From Zhengitettix transpicula (lineage: Eukaryota; Arthropoda; Insecta; Orthoptera; Tetrigidae), in NCBI GenBank assembly GCA_037074705.1, contig CM073596.1, positions 24,216,001-24,280,000 of the forward strand: a stretch of DNA of 64,000 nucleotides. The letters are read 5' to 3'. Below are positions 11,397 to 23,648 of the stretch, piece by piece; the first letter of the stretch is position 1; every line of letters starts with the position of its first letter. The translations under genes and the position numbers were made by a program. The notes beneath the pieces are model-generated. The model was not told the origin of the DNA. It did no database searches and worked only from the letters and a program-made list of their open reading frames with translations.

Positions 11397-12914
11397 AACA
11401 CTGGCTTTAACTTGTTAAATCTGTGATACATCAATCATCTTCTTTTGTTAACTTATGTGTCTGGATCAACCAACAACGAATTCTCTACCTATGCTTGTCG
11501 ATCAATCTCAATGCTGTCTCTATTTGCGTTTATTCTTACATCCTTGAACAAGAATGCCTATGCTACTGTTTGTGAAGGTATGATTAGAATTTTTCCAAAA
11601 ACAGAAAATTGAATGTATAATAGACTTGTTGAGAGATTACTTAAACCAAATGTGAAACTTTGTTAAGCATTTTAGTGAATGGGGTTTTATTAGTGAATTT
11701 ATGGACTATAGTACTATCGGGTGTTACCCTCTGTAAGTCATACCCTATGACGATGGCGGAACTTTCTTCCGAAACGTAGCACGTTTTTTGACACGATCTT
11801 TTTCAGAGAACTGTTTATTCAGCTATTCTTGAGCAGGAGGCGCCGTCGTCCAGATCATACATAAGAAATGGTTGGGTTAGTCGCTTAGAAATATGTTAAT
11901 CTGAATCCCAAATCCCAATATGCCGAGTTCAGGTGGCATCAAATTTTACGGTCCCCAATGAATCACGGGTTGCATTCGAACCTGGTTCCTTTAAGCTTTT
12001 AAACTGGTGAGCCATCCTAATGGATGTAATAATATGTAACTAATTAAAAATATTTTCACATATTTATTCATTTTCCAAATTGGCTATGATGTGATCTTCT
12101 AATTTTGTTGGAAATCTTGTCTCAAAAAATTGGAAAGGTAAAAGGATTATCTATGTTAATAATTATGGTCTGGTAGGAACAATTTTGACCATTTTCTCTT
12201 AGATATCGGTAATAACAGTGCTATTTATATTCCTGATTATAATCAATTAAGTGCCATGCTTCCTAATAAAAATTCAGAACAAGTTATTTTAAAAATTGAT
12301 TATAATTTTTATTTTGGTATAGGATAGAAAGTCACAGCGTGAACAATAATTTTGCCATAAGGATAAAACTGAAGAGAAAATTGTAAATCACAGTCAGGAT
12401 TGATATTGGAGTATAGAAAAACATCCATTCATGAGTTACTGTAGGTTTCATAAATTTTATTTAAATGTGGCATAGACTAAACCAATATTTCACTCATATT
12501 TATTGTGTAAGAATTGCAAATTTCTGAAATTCAATAACACCTTTCTGATTGTATATCAGTTACCAGCTATTACTTCAATTTGTCATTATATAGAGAATGG
12601 GTGTATGAATAAAATTATTTGTTACAATCAATAAATTCAAATATTTATTTTGAAAATTCAGTCAGAATCCTGAGGGAAAAAGTAAGTTAAAAAAAGTTTG
12701 GTGTTGAAAGGGTAGTACAAAAATACAGAAATATAGCCAAAGCTATAATATATTTTAAATCATTTTGAAGTTACTTCTGCTATTTAGCTCTTAATAACAT
12801 AATCCAAGAGAACCCCATAAACCCAATTATATTAAATTGGATTCATTAATCAATAATATTTATTAACCATGCCCTGTATTTACTTTGAAATTTAAATATG
12901 CTCTCTATTTTCAG
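11397..12914 (+). other. Probable 5' intron of the PhnD-like gene
   Basis: AT-rich sequence with no coding signal, ending in the acceptor TATTTTCAG at 12906-12914. The intron's downstream boundary is firm. Its upstream boundary depends on the candidate first exon at 11.3-11.4 kb. Confidence 0.4.
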
Positions 12915-12915
12915 A

Positions 12916-15293
12916 ATGACTCAACAATTGCGAATTATCACTTACATGTGCCCAAGCCATCCTGTTGAACTGTATGAAATGTTCATGAGGTACTTAGAAG
13001 AACAAACTGGCCTCAATGGGATTTTAATATACGAGTCGAGGGATTCTGGGCCTTTGTCTGATCGAACAGATCCTTTCACAGATGATTATGTTGATATAGG
13101 TAAATTTTATCTGTCTGCTGCATACTTTTTGAATACACACAGCTCCCAATACAGCTTTTCTAAACTGTTACAAGTAAATGTTCATACATGTGCAAGCAGG
13201 GTATTATACAGTCACTACTAATATTCACCGATATCTTCACATTAGTTCTGAAACATGCTAATTTTATGTGTGTAAGAACCATACAATTCAAAGTATCAAT
13301 TTATAATTTGTGGACAAAAAATTTAAACAAAATAGATTTTATGTGTCTATTTATGTGTAAAAATTATATGAAGTCTTAATTTACAAAAGTAATAGTGGAC
13401 AAAAGCGCTCATAAATTATTCAATAATTGAATTTATCAAAATATCTGGAATTTGAACATATTAATACACAAAATAAATAGTGTTAAATATTTATATGAAA
13501 AAAATTATCACAAGTAGGTCTAAACCCTTAAAATTTATTTGCCCTACCAAAACAGTAAAAATCTTTCATTGATCAGTACAATGGGATTTATTACTTATAA
13601 CCTTTATTGTAATCTTTAATGTTATTTTCATGTTTATTACCATTAATATTTTGTAACTAAATTCTCCGATGAATGTTCCGGTATTAATTTATTCCAATAA
13701 TGATAACTGGAAAGCGAATAATTTTTCAAACCAATAATTATGTTTACAGGTTTCATGTCTTCATCATCATTTTTAAAATTACTAGATAAGAAAAATAAAT
13801 TTATTGAATTACTGCCTGTAGCAGCTGTATTTAACCATACAAAGAACACAAAAAGCCTACCAGGTTATTATTCAGATGTTATAATACATTCAGATGGAAA
13901 GTAAGTGCATCTTAAACGTATTTTAAACAATTTTATATCTTTACACTAAAATCAAGACATATTTTAGTAAACTGATTTAAAATTTTAAATCTAATCTTGA
14001 CCTGAACTTTGTACTAGAACAAATAATTTCTCTTCCTCTAGGCACGACACTGAATATTACGATAAGTATTCATCAATTATTTATTGAATGATATGAAATA
14101 TCTTAAATTTTCCCTATAATATGCTGAATGTTATTTATGTTACTCATCAAACTGTAATGAATAGGATATTTAAAAATTGTTTTTTAAATCAGTCCCATTC
14201 TCTTACAAGTACAATATTTTACTGAACTTATATATTTCAATAGACAGAATAAATGTGTTCTTTACATAATTCAATTTCTTAATGCAGGAAACATGTTAAA
14301 GAATTTTTGGACCTTCGAGGTTGCAGATGGGCATACAGCCATGAACATTCTCTCAGTGGAAGTGTTATAATCCTTAAAACCCTCAGGGAGCATGGAGAAA
14401 ATGCTTCATTCTTTGGAAACACTTTAAGTATGTGTAATATTAATTTTGTATTTGATTAACTTTCATACAGAATTTATCAACAAAAGATGTTCAAATATAA
14501 ATATTATGAATTTACTTTTTCAGAATCTGGCTCTCATCTGAACTCAGTACAGATGGTTTTGTCAAAACAAGCTGAAGCAGCTGCAGTAGATGCCAATACT
14601 CTAGCTTATAACAAAAAGTACTTACAAGATAGAGGAAAAGATATTCTAGTACTTGACAGCCTTGGGCCTCTTCCTCCATATCCCATAGTAGTCAATTCCA
14701 GAATGAATGGTAATAAATATGTCATAAGTAATGATAGATGTTGACATGAAAATATAATGTCTATTTTGAAATATAATAATAAGATAAAATATCCAAATGA
14801 CAGTCAAAGTGATATGATAATATAAATACCACACAAGTAATAATATTTGTTACATACTTTTCTAGTAGTAAAAACTTCAAGGCTCAAGTGTTTAACTACT
14901 TCTGTTATTGTACATTCTTTGTAATGTTATAAATACTTTGTTGTGGTATTTAAATCATCACTTCATTTTGTCTCTAATTTGGCTATCTTATCTTATTATT
15001 ATTATAATAACGATATCCACAAACAGACAATAGTGCCTGAAACAATTTTTAACTTATAACAACTATAACTGATTGTATTGATTCTCGCATATTCATTGAA
15101 TTTTGTTTCAGCTGATCTGAAAAGTAAAATTGAAAAGGCCCTTCTTAACATGAACCAAATAAAGATGTGGAATGCTCAATTGAAGAAGTTTGGCATACAG
15201 AAATTTGTACCAAATTACCTTGAAGCTTATGACAAAGAACGAGTGATAACAGAAGCAGTTAAAAACTTGAGCCTTGAAATTCGTTACTACTAG
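12916..15293 (+). CDS. PhnD-like substrate-binding-fold protein, five coding exons
   Basis: Coding exons are 12916-13099, 13750-13900, 14288-14427, 14524-14709 and 15112-15293. All junctions are GT-AG and the joined frame gives 280 residues. The ATG lies two bases after an acceptor, so at least one untranslated exon lies upstream. The protein resembles the phosphate/phosphonate-binding PhnD family (periplasmic-binding fold, type II). Visible traits are an N-terminal strand (RIITYMCPSHP), a first-lobe DGK-type hinge region, the ligand-loop-like SLSGSVIILKTLREHG (exon 3), GSHLNSVQMVLSKQAEAAA (exon 4) and PPYPIVVNSRM. In bacteria such proteins bind phosphonate or phosphite for an ABC importer. 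Here there is no signal peptide, lipobox or membrane segment, so a soluble intracellular protein is inferred. The ligand is unknown. Polyadenylation hexamers (AATAAA) lie at 15308 and 15502. Confidence 0.85.
14773..15010. repeat. Foldback element inside intron 4 of the PhnD-like gene
   Basis: The left arm (14773-14834) and right arm (14940-15010) are inverted copies of the distal arm sequence of the 2721-2900 element, with AAGATA...CCAAAT...AAGTGAT and a CACACAA/TTGTGGTATTT pair. The core with GAAACGT has decayed or been lost. The element fills most of intron 4 without disturbing the splice sites. Confidence 0.6.
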
Positions 15294-16258
15294 AAAAGAC
15301 TGTAACAAATAAAAAAGTCCTGCATTAGTCTATTGAAATAAGGAAAAGAGGATAACATTTTTTAAAATATTTTTTAAAGCCATAGTTTCCGAAAACTAGT
15401 GTTATAAAAGTGTTTTAGGATATTTAAATTTGGAAAAATTGGATAATTATTTATGAAATTGTAATACGGAAAATATTTGCTCATCACTTAAGCACAGCAA
15501 GAATAAAATAGCTACATAATTGTGTTTAGGTAATTATCTTTTGAATCCTAAAAATATCTCATTTATATGTGGTTAGTAAAAAATAGAATAATTCATTTTA
15601 AATTGCATCAACACTAAGACAGGAGGACATCAATTGATGAATTTATTTTGATTTTAGTTTTGTGGGCAGGACTTTAGCCGAACTTATTAGACGCCTTTGC
15701 AACAAGAGGTATTGCAAGTACTTCATGATATAAAATTAATTTTATTTAAGAGTTTCAGTAAGTTTTCATTATATTTTGATACATTCAGCAAAACATTTTA
15801 ATAGAGTTAAGTTGATGATAATCATTTCTGGTATTGTAGAAGTTTATACATGAACTCCACATTTTCATTTCCATCATGTTGATCAATTTAATTCTTTCTC
15901 TCTTCTGTCCATATCAATTGTCATGTCAACCTCAATATATATATATATATATATAAAATATATTTCAATATTGGTATGGAAAGGAAAAAGAGAGAGGTTC
16001 AACCTGAAAGTGAAGTGTGGTGTCGCCATAAGGAACCAAAGGTTGTTCTTCAAATTTTCAGAGGCTTCTCAGTCTCCTTCTTCACGAAGGAGTGTTGCAC
16101 CATTCCGTGCACCAGCCAGCTGCAGACTGCCTTCCTGAAGAAGGAAGCTGAGAGCCTCCAAAAATTTGAAGAACAACCTTCGGTTCCTTATGGCTACACT
16201 GCACTTCACTTTCAGGTAAGCCACAACCTATCTCTCTTTCCTTCCATGCCAATATTGC

Positions 16259-16294
<36 letters not shown>

Positions 16295-16829
16295 TCAACA
16301 CATTAGGACTTACCTGAAATCAGTATTTGGTCAAGTCTGGCATAGGTGTAAGTTCAAATTTTCATCAGGAAGGAAGATCTGAACTGCGTTCCGGCCATGC
16401 ATTGTTAGGTAAGCCATGTTAATACCTCTTACGGGTATTATATACCCCTAAGGTATCTTACCATGGCTTATCTGACAATGAACATCTGAGAAATACCAAA
16501 TGTAGCAAGTATTATGGAAATCAGTAAAGTAAATTCAAGGTGTGGACATGAATCATGAAGTGTTAAAGCACTGAAAACCGAGTTAAAGCTCAAAATATAT
16601 TTTGATATTTATGACAAGTTACATGTTATTTGCAATTCACATACAAAGAAACACAAAATAATACATTCATAAGTACAAAATTTATCTAAAAAAGTGAATA
16701 TTTACATTAAAATCCATTAAAATCCAAATGCATGTATTATACATAATTAAAATAAAGAAATGTACATTTCACACAGATACCATTATATTTGCATATTTTC
16801 ATGCCTATTTGTGTTAAAGTTTATTTTGT
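15294..16829. other. Convergent intergenic spacer between the PhnD-like gene and GLE1
   Basis: This is a 1.5 kb spacer between two stop codons facing each other. It holds plus-strand polyadenylation hexamers, (TA)n runs at 15935-15955 and 16262-16289, and a foldback element at 15967-16257. A minus-strand AATAAA for GLE1 lies at 16820-16825, only a few bases after its stop codon. It is probably too close to be the only signal used. Confidence 0.7.
15967..16257. repeat. Foldback element flanked by (TA)n, TTGGTATGGAA family
   Basis: The arms begin and end with TATTGGTATGGAAAGG and its inverse. They run inward through ACCTGAAAGTGAAGTG, GTCGCCATAAGGAACC and GGTTGTTCTTCAAATTTT, then GAGGCT. The centre (about 16068-16150) is unpaired. 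A closely related, more symmetrical copy is at 37165-37371. Short TA tracts sit just outside both ends, suggesting insertion into, or generation of, a TA microsatellite. No coding capacity or hammerhead-like core was seen, so this is a different family from the GAAACGT foldbacks. Confidence 0.8.
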
Positions 16830-19561
16830 TTACCAATAATTAGGAGGTAGCATTCCAGACGGAGAAGGAATTCGTCCTTCTTTTAATATCTTTTGAAGAA
16901 ATGTTTCCAATCTTGCAACAGGTCCTCCTGAACTAGAAATCTACCCAAATGAAAAGCCAATAATAATAAAGATAGCCAAATACAGACGAAAGAAATGAAT
17001 TCGATTCAAAAGCATACCTTTTCTATTTTAGGAAAATATTCTTTGCATATTAAATGCAATAGTTTCTGAAACTGTTGTCCATAATGAATATGCATTGAAT
17101 TCCCAGCAACTTCCAGAAAGTCGAACAAAAGTGTGGCACAAATATCTGGACGGGGATCTGAAAATAAATATCTATTAATTCGAAGCAATCCCAGATTTAA
17201 ATCAGTAACAAATTAAACACTTTTATTTTCTTCAAGCATTTATTTAATTTAGTTGTCAAAAGAGCTGGTGCATGCCATAATCATCTCCTACTATCTTTAT
17301 ACAAAATGTACTGGTTGAAACCTAAATTTTGAATATACAAAATATATAGTTTCAATCTAAAACAGAACAATTATTTGTGCTAAATTAATTATTAACATTA
17401 CAATATTAATATGGAATTTGGTTGAAATCTTTCCCTATTCACCGTAAGAAGAAAAAATCCTGCAAACAGTAATCTAATACAGATTGTCACATTTATTCAT
17501 CCGAAAATTGGTTATTCACTGTAATTATGAGCTACAAATATAATATTAAATATTTCTCTTTAAAGTTAAATTTACACAGACTTTTTACTTCTAATTATTT
17601 TGAATGGTTAATTTCACATGCATCTCAGCATATTTCATTATATGTCTTTACCTTTTCAGTCTTCTCGATCCATTTCTTAAAACTATGTATTTTGTATAAA
17701 AACCATTATTTTAATTCACTAATTTTAAAAAAAGTAAACATTACAGTATATTATTTACCCATGTTTAGCAAGCAAGCTAGCCATCTCCAAGCTTGGCCCA
17801 AACCATGAGGATGTGGTTTCTTTTGATGTCTTCTTGGGTTGGTGATTAATATGGCAGCATACAGTCTCATCATCCCTGACATTCTCTTGAGAAACTTATC
17901 CTGTTTTTCAACTTCACCATTTTCATTGTAACGATATCCCAGAGATCTGAAAAATGCAAATATATTACTTTAATTGCATATATGTGAAAAAAAATACCAT
18001 TACTTAAAAGAAATACAGTATTACTAATTTTTATTGTTCCTATAATAGAAACAGCACAATATAGAAAATATATTTACAGTACAATGTTTTAATTATGCAA
18101 TAATTGTTTTTGGAAGTTTAGCCCCAAATAAATTGTGCTAGACCAAACCAATAAGCTTGTATGTTAACTCACGATAAACATCACGAAAATACATACTGAC
18201 ACAGATGTTTCATACCATATATTTTAAGTTATCCAATGTTAAAAAACCTTTCAAATTATTTTAAGAGATTCAAATGAATAATTTTTTAATGATAAATAAT
18301 CTATCATATTTGAATTGTTGATGTTTAACATGAGGATAATATGATGGATGATGCAAAACTTTTCAATCTATACTCAAACTAAAAATAAATCGTAAGTAGA
18401 ATCCATTTACAATGTGTTATACTCTCATCTGGTTTATTGAACAGCCAAAAGTTGAAGATACAAGTCAGTAATCCTAATATGAACTTTAACAATGTGGCTT
18501 ACTTATAATAATCTTCATTAGATTGACCTTCAAATTGGGGTAAAAAAATAGGAACTAGGTAAGGGCATTCTTTGTAGAAATGTGCCAGTAGAAGGTTCCC
18601 AAAATCAGGGAAGTCAACCCAAAGAGCAACTATTACAGCAGCAATGGGAAATGCAGCCACTGGTTTGCTGGATACAGTCAGTTCACCTTGAAACTTGAAA
18701 AAAAAATATTAATAGCATGAATAGAAAATTGTAAACAAATAAAGACTAATAATTTTAATACTTTATTACCACAAATTTCAAAGCTAGTAGATTTTTGCAA
18801 AAGAAAATTCCTCCTGGATGGACAGCAGCAGAAAAACGTCCATCGACTGTTTGGCCCAGTAATAATCGAGAGAGCTTTTGCAACTTGTCTTCCATATGGG
18901 ATACATTTACTGGTGAAATAGCATTTACGGGTGTATTGACAGATTTCTAAAAAAATCACATATATTCACTTTAGACACAACAATGCCATAGAGATTACAT
19001 TGCCCATTTAGATTTATACAATTATTAGAAAAAAAACCTTCTTTTTAAAAATACTGTACCTGACAATCAAAACGGAATTTCTTTAGGGCATCATTGCTTA
19101 GAATTTCAGCATAAGATAGTTGAAATTGGCTTAAATATTGTTGCAATTCTTGAAAACGTTTGTGGCAATCAAGTTCAACAGAACTTTTTAAATCTAAGTA
19201 AAAAAATTACAAGACAATGAAGCAAAAATATATAGTTTATTCATGTTATTAATTACACACTGCATACTGTTAGACTGAGACAACAGATTTTTCAAACAAA
19301 CGAGAGAGAATAATACCTGATTTGCCTTCTATGGCAGTTGTCTTCTTCTGGTCAATCTCGGACAACTGTTTAGTTTGCTCAAGCTGCTGAGCTGCCTTTG
19401 CCTTCTCTTCTTCTTCTTCTTTGGCTTTTGCTGCAAGTGCTTTATCATATTCCTCATTTATTTTAACTGAAAGATGAATTATCAAGCATTATTTTTAACA
19501 AATGTATGCAGTATTTATTGTAACAATAAAAATATATAACTGTCATATCCTTATTAAAATC

Positions 19562-19606
<45 letters not shown>

Positions 19607-22600
19607 AAAGCTGTCAAAGACATTAAAATTATGTACCTATATCATTTTGAAACATCAGTAATATTTCATTTATTTGCTGACAAATAGCTGATGCAGTTTG
19701 TAAATCCAAATTGCTAACCTCACCAACCTGAAATGGGAAAACTGGTTAGATTATAAACATATTGATACAACTGAATGAAGTATCATAAAATATCCTACAA
19801 GACAATATAAATAAAGTTACAATACACTATTACAGATAATTTAAATAAATTGAGCAAAGTGCTAATTTACTATAATCATTCCCTGAAAATATAAAATATA
19901 GATCAATATAGTCATGGATGTTAGAATCGAGATCATATTTACATGTGATTTTTAATAAAACACTCTGTAATTTCAATTATGGCTACTGAAAGAAAGCTCA
20001 GAGAAGACAAGGAATGTATTACTAACATTTAATTTGTCTGAATGTTTCCATATTACAGAACATTGTGTTAATTATATATAGTTGATTAAAAGAATTGAAA
20101 GAAAATGTAGTTTAAATTTTGGATAGCTATAACAGAAAAAAATGAATAGTGGAGGATAAAAGTGAAAAAATAATTTGAAATAATTTAAAATAATTTAAGC
20201 AATTTATTATAGATAAAAATACAATTTCTCTTACAGTGCACTGCTTTATTAGCTGATTCATAGCTTCACCAAGACTTTTCATTTTAGGTGCATGATTTGT
20301 GAATGCTGTATTAGCTGCTTGTTTGTCTTTACACTGTCTGAAAGGGGAAAAAAATATTGATTTTAATATTGTTTAATGGTAATCATAAAAATAATAGAGG
20401 TAAGAATGAGAGTGTCTTAATCATTAAAACAATTATGTAACTTTGTACTGATTAAAAGAATTTTGCTAGTTAAATCTAAAAGTGGCTTTATCAAGCCAGC
20501 AATCCTATAATTACCAACTCAAGGTTTTTTAATATACAAGACGTTCCATGCCAGTTTTATCAACAAGTTAAATTTGATGTACAATTGATCATGAAATTTA
20601 TAAAAAAATGATTTTTCTTTAACTGCAAACAATATATGTAAATACAGTAAAAAATATAAAAATAATTTCTGTATTAGATAATTAGGTTGTGTGGTATTTA
20701 TTTTATTGCTTAATTTGGACTGTTTATTATTGGCTATTTGAATTTCTTTTTGTTTACTTAAATAGAGCAAATGAGTGAAGAGAATCTGAATCATAATTTA
20801 GTGTACTATGATGAATAAAAAAAAGGGAAAAGAAGTATTTTCATTATAGTTGACAATGGAATAAAGTTAAAAAATTTAAAGCAGAAAATTAAATAACTCC
20901 TTTGTGAGTATATTATTTGCATTATCCGTCAAGTAGTTCGTAATATTAGATTAAAACTTTCTAATTAAGACTAGAATTCTGTTACAAAATTTATTTAAAT
21001 ACAACTTACTTGAAAATATCAACCAATTGCTGATATTTGGATCTTGATTCAACTTGATAGGCATAGATTTTATTGAGACGATCTTTTCTTTCAGATAACT
21101 TTCGTGCTTCTTCTTGCCGTGCCTCTTCTTCCTCTTGTTCAGCTTTCTTAAGCATAAGATTTCGGTCATGAAGTCTCTGTAACAGCGAAAAATAAAAATT
21201 ATGTTTACCTGTCTTTGGTATACAAATTCAACATATTGAATAAAAAAATGAGGGCTAATATTGGAGAAATATAAATAGAAACAATTAAAATATCAGCCAT
21301 CCTTAAGCACTTTAAGGCCCTTTTAAAATTCGATTTGTTAAATATTTTTTTTTGCGGAAATGTATACTTATGGAAATAGACTTAATTATGAATTAGCAGG
21401 TGTGACTTCATTGTGAGACAGTCAACTAAGGATGCAAGCTTCAAGAATATTATTTGGTAAACAACAATACACACTATGGGATACTTATACAGGATTAAGA
21501 TTCCTAATCAAAAGTGGAAAATAATGATTAGCACGTACAGAATAATTGATTTACATGGCAATTTAACTTCTTTGTGGTAAACCAAGAAACAGAAAAGTCA
21601 GAATAATATAAATTAGGGTTCAGGCATGTGGAAAACAAAGTTCAAGGCATGTTCTCTCTCTTAGGATAATAATATCATGTTATGAAAGAGTTAAAAATTG
21701 TATTAAAGTAAAAAGAAACTAAGTATTTGTGCAATGATTATTTATATACACAAAAATATTTTCTCCAATTTATTTTCTAAATATTGTATAATAACATAGA
21801 AATGTTTATACAAAATATGTAAACTGTACACAACTATGCACATACAATACCTGAGCTTTTTGTCTATGCTCATCTGCTAACAGTTCTTGGCGTTTATTAG
21901 CCAGCAATTCCTCTTCTTGTACTTGTTGCCATAACTCGTGTTCTTCAACCAATGATTTCACTTCTGCTTTACGCTGCGCACTTTCTAAGCGTATACCAAG
22001 TTCTTTCCAATCTTCATTTATCACATCATTCATCAAAAAGTAACGATATTTCAAATTCTCCTAAAATATTCATTTAATAATACAAAAAGTTTAGACCATT
22101 GACCTTTCAAATAATAGTTCATAACATAGAACATATTTATTTTCTCTTCTGATATTTAAATTGATTTCAATATTATAATCTAAGGTTATTTCATTCTAGA
22201 AATGGTTTTGAAAATTGTTTATTTTTTCCAATTTAAAACATCCCATTAGTATAATTGACCAAAAGAACTGCAGTCTCCAGGTAATGATAAGAAATATCAA
22301 TTTGTTATCAAGCATATTCATTTTATATAACATAACAAAAATCAAATAGTATTTATTGCAGTTTCTGTATTTGCTATGAATTATATAACATGAAATAATA
22401 CTACATTCTGCATTCATAAATTTACCTATTGTCAATAACATATCTATTAACAAATTCTACTTTTCTCAAGAAATTATAAGTAATTTTATTAGCTAATTAC
22501 TAAACAAGTTTTTTAGTTGATAATCTGAAAGTTATGTAAATCAGAAGTCTTAAATGGTATGTAAGCAATTTGATAAATAAATCACACACAGGCTTAGGCC

Positions 22601-23096
22601 TATATTCACAATAACATATCACTGAAACTGTACCTTAACTTCATTTTGTCTTTGCTGTTCTAACAAAACTTCATATGTTCTAAGAGAGCGTGCCTTTTTG
22701 CTGTCAAGAATCTCGTTAGTCAATAATTTACTTTCTCCACTACTACTTATTTTTAGGGGTGATTCCTCTGTACTGCTTTTGCTTTGTATACTGTTTATTA
22801 TAGTGTCTGTCGTAGCACAATGTGTGTCTTCAAATAATTCACTTCCAGTGTAAGACGAATTCGGTCCAATTGTAACTTCATGAACATCATTACTTATGTT
22901 ACATGCTCTGCTTATTGCACATATTTTCATTTTATCGACTTCAATTATTTCACCAAGTTTGTGCTGTTGAAAACCAGGAGAAAATTAATTACATAATGGT
23001 AAGAAGACTAAGAAAAATTGTAGCTTAAAGACATAACCTTAAAATAATGTGTACCTGACAAACAAAAGGGCTTAAAGAAAACTGTTTGAAGGACAT
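16830..23096 (-). CDS. GLE1: mRNA export factor GLE1 (nucleoporin GLE1), thirteen coding exons
   Basis: Coding exons in transcript order are 23096-23055, 22963-22634, 22060-21851, 21176-21010, 20337-20235, 19727-19637, 19466-19317, 19193-19060, 18946-18770, 18693-18503, 17946-17759, 17157-17018 and 16940-16830. All introns are GT-AG and phases agree, giving 677 residues; human GLE1 is about 700. Residues about 1-100 are low-complexity. Residues about 105-370 are a charged coiled coil (for example YDKALAAKAKEEEEEKAKAA). Residues about 410-670 are the helical Gle1 domain, with VDGRFSAAVHPGG, VALWVDFPDFGNLLLAHFYK, ECPYLVPIFLPQF, KFLKRMSGMMRLYAA, HPHGLGQAWRWLACLLNM and ICATLLFDFLEVAGN. GLE1 sits at the cytoplasmic face of the nuclear pore, where with inositol hexakisphosphate it activates the DEAD-box helicase DDX19/Dbp5 to release exported mRNPs. 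The gene looks intact. Confidence 0.95.
16958..16998. repeat. Small fragment of the GTGTGGTATTT foldback family in the last GLE1 intron
   Basis: AATAATAAAGATAGCC followed by AAATACAGACGAAAG matches the distal arm of the element at 2721-2900. Only one short arm is present, and it lies between the last two coding exons. Confidence 0.4.
19564..19602. repeat. (TA)n microsatellite in a GLE1 intron
   Basis: TA run of about 39 bp between GLE1 coding exons 19637-19727 and 19317-19466. Confidence 0.95.
20690..20756. repeat. Foldback-arm fragment in a GLE1 intron
   Basis: GTTGTGTGGTATTTATTTT, then an ATTTGGAC-like block and TTGGCTATTTG, resembles one arm of the GTGTGGTATTT foldback family. No partner arm was found. 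Confidence 0.4.
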
Positions 23097-23530
23097 TTTA
23101 TAGCCACCAACAGTGATAATTACTGAAATATTAACAGTTACGTATGTTTCAAATTTTACATTATGTATTTGAATAGTGTGCCAATTGAAGGCATAGATAT
23201 ACGAATTCTTAAAATAAATGACTAACTTTTTAGTACAAAGATATAAACATGTCAAGCAAAGATGCTAGTTATGTTAGCTGAATTAATACAATTCGTCCTA
23301 TTTAATGATTACTACGTAATGAACTAAGTAAAATTTATCTAGTCAGATAAGGATTGAAATGCTGTATAATGTTCTAGCCACATGATACAATTAAATTATA
23401 AAGCTCAAAGGAGATGGAATAACTTTCAAGACCTTGCCTACACATTGCGAGAGAGCCAACCAATCAGATTCATTTAGTTCCGAGGTTTCGAACGCACGTG
23501 CAGTCTGCAAAAATCTTGTCGGGAGTGATT
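23097..23530. promoter_or_regulatory. Divergent (bidirectional) promoter region of GLE1 and the plus-strand gene
   Basis: The GLE1 start codon (23096, minus) and the plus-strand start codon (23531) are 434 bp apart and point away from each other, so core promoters and both 5' UTRs must share this interval unless distant exons exist. A CCAAT box is at 23460-23464 and a CACGTG E-box at 23495-23500, both close to the plus-strand gene. No convincing TATA box was placed. Confidence 0.6.
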
Positions 23531-23648
23531 ATGGCTCTTGGGTCTCAAGTGGAAACGGACGCAGAAAATGGAATTAACGGAACTAGCAGACATAACACAC
23601 ACAATGCGAAAGAGGAATGTGAATCCGGTTCGTCAGTTTCCAGAAAAG
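23531..23648 (+). CDS. First coding exon of an unidentified plus-strand gene (partial)
   Basis: An ATG at 23531 opens a frame of 39 codons plus one base, ending at a strong splice donor (AGAAAAG then GTTAGT at 23649). The peptide begins MALGSQVETDAENGINGTS, is hydrophilic and rich in Glu, Asn, Ser and Thr, and has no signal peptide or recognisable domain. It looks like a disordered N-terminal tail of a cytosolic or nuclear regulator. The surroundings are moderately GC-rich and contain a CCAAT box and an E-box just upstream. No second exon was recognised downstream, so the first intron would exceed 40 kb if the call is right. I cannot name the gene. Confidence 0.55.

Noticed and set aside
13643..13849. 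Minus-strand frame opposite the PhnD-like gene
   Set aside because: It is antisense to coding exon 2 (13750-13900), whose frame, splice sites and family match are convincing.
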